Below are positions 63,406 to 64,000 of a stretch of DNA of 64,000 nt, piece by piece. A program made the translations under genes and the position numbers. The DNA lies in contig NZ_CP096040.1 in the NCBI RefSeq assembly GCF_023935105.1, forward strand, positions 868,001-932,000. The letters are read 5' to 3'. Source of the stretch: Caulobacter segnis. Its GTDB lineage: Bacteria; Pseudomonadota; Alphaproteobacteria; Caulobacterales; Caulobacteraceae. Under the pieces are notes generated by a model that worked only from the letters and a program-made list of their open reading frames with translations, had not been told where the DNA came from and did no database searches. How positions within the stretch are numbered: the stretch's first letter is position 1; every line of letters begins with the position of its first letter.

Positions 63406-64000
63406 ATGATGATCGACGACACCCTCGCCCCTCCGGCGAGCGGCGGAGGTAAGGGCGCGCCCATCTGGTCGGCCGCGACCTTGCCCTGGCGGCTGACCGA
63501 GATCGCCGCCGCCGGCGCCTTGGCCGGCGTGCTGATGGTCCTGCTGTGGCTGACCCCGAGGCCGGACCTGTCGGTCGCCGCGGCCCATCCATTCTTCTGG
63601 ATCAAGGCGACCTATCCCGCCGCCGTGGCGGCCTGCGCCCTGGCGGCGGCCACGGGGCTGGCGCGCGGACGCCAGAGCGGTGTCGCGATGCTGGCTGTGG
63701 CCGGCGCGTTGGCTTTCGCCATGCTGACAGCCGCCGCGATCCAGGCCGCCGGCATGGCGCCGGCCGCCCTGGCGATCCTGATCTGGCCCGACGGCGCGAC
63801 CTGCCTGGGCGATATCCTCGTCATCGCCGCGCCGATGCTGGTTCTGACCGTTGCCGGCTTGCGCGCGGTCGATCTTCCGCGGCCGGCCCCCACGGGCTTC
63901 GCCTGCGGCCTTTTTTCCGGGGGCGTCGCGGCGACGGTCTACGGCTTGCACTGCTGGCAGGGGACCTACGCGTTCGTCGGTCCCTGGTTCACCCTGGCCA
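63406..64000 (+). CDS. Second NrsF-like membrane protein, cut by window end
   Basis: About 198 residues of an open frame, not closed by the window. It has a GGGGAGGG ribosome binding site before ATG 63406, and six hydrophobic stretches in the DUF1109 pattern. It keeps both sensing cysteines, in DGATCLGDIL and YGLHCWQG, and a related FSGGVAATVYGLHC segment. It may be a paralog that also restrains SigF or a different factor. No sigma gene is directly upstream of it. Confidence 0.85.
   Translation, partial: MMIDDTLAPPASGGGKGAPIWSAATLPWRLTEIAAAGALAGVLMVLLWLTPRPDLSVAAAHPFFWIKATYPAAVAACALAAATGLARGRQSGVAMLAVAGALAFAMLTAAAIQAAGMAPAALAILIWPDGATCLGDILVIAAPMLVLTVAGLRAVDLPRPAPTGFACGLFSGGVAATVYGLHCWQGTYAFVGPWFTLA

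Overview
The window is GC-rich, densely coded alphaproteobacterial chromosome, almost certainly from Caulobacter. Three genes with a very narrow distribution occur together and read like Caulobacter crescentus proteins: gapR, tacA and rcdA. The trcR, urcA-type, bufferin and sigF/nrsF genes agree with this. I found no rRNA, tRNA or CRISPR array. Gene content is mostly core chromosome. The mobile material is two identical IS630-family copies and two families of short palindromic intergenic repeats.

Layout. 0.1-9 kb: a stand-alone winged-helix regulator, a YcaQ-like protein, aldose epimerase, MltB-type transglycosylase, rpmJ-HAD phosphatase, a beta-hydroxyacid dehydrogenase, gapR, two unknown genes, and tacA with a coupled small ORF. 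9-20 kb: MmcQ-like protein, M3 peptidase, ABC1 kinase, an ECF sigma pair, thioesterase, alpha/beta hydrolase, GT9, a cytochrome oxidase subunit IV and the three-gene pnt transhydrogenase operon. 20-31 kb: UrcA protein, M23 peptidase, hydrolase, an ABC-2 exporter, rpsU with a probable CTG start, COQ9, IS630 copy 1, rcdA, quinone oxidoreductase and trcR. 31-38 kb: ubiX, a frameshifted TIGR02444 gene, a response regulator, a GGDEF protein, frameshifted purE with purK, an acyltransferase and a GNAT. 38-52 kb: racemase, GH92 mannosidase, PBP1A-type synthase, rpmE, ABC exporter, DUF885-like metallopeptidase, glycerophosphodiesterase, suhB and thiE. 52-59 kb: bfd-bfr behind a candidate Fur site, IS630 copy 2, a GNAT, two chemoreceptors and a TspO-like protein. 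59-64 kb: a bufferin operon (bufA, bufB, bufC, DoxX) divergent from sigF-nrsF, plus the start of a second nrsF-like gene cut by the window edge.

The most coherent system is the last one. SigF with its membrane anti-sigma NrsF should sense metal or redox stress and drive both itself and the bufferin operon. Both promoters match GTAACC-N16-CGNA exactly in spacing. Bufferins are peptides modified by the BufB/BufC pair and exported to bind copper. The second theme is cell-cycle control and proteolysis: tacA encodes a ClpXP substrate, rcdA its adaptor, and gapR a nucleoid protein.

The repeats add structure. One IS630 copy has split a palindromic repeat at its central CTAG, and an uninterrupted relative survives between bufA and bufB. 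Another repeat supplies the ribosome binding site of the ABC1 kinase gene. Two conserved genes, purE and the TIGR02444 gene, are each broken by a missing C in a C-run, which may be sequence error or real mutation.
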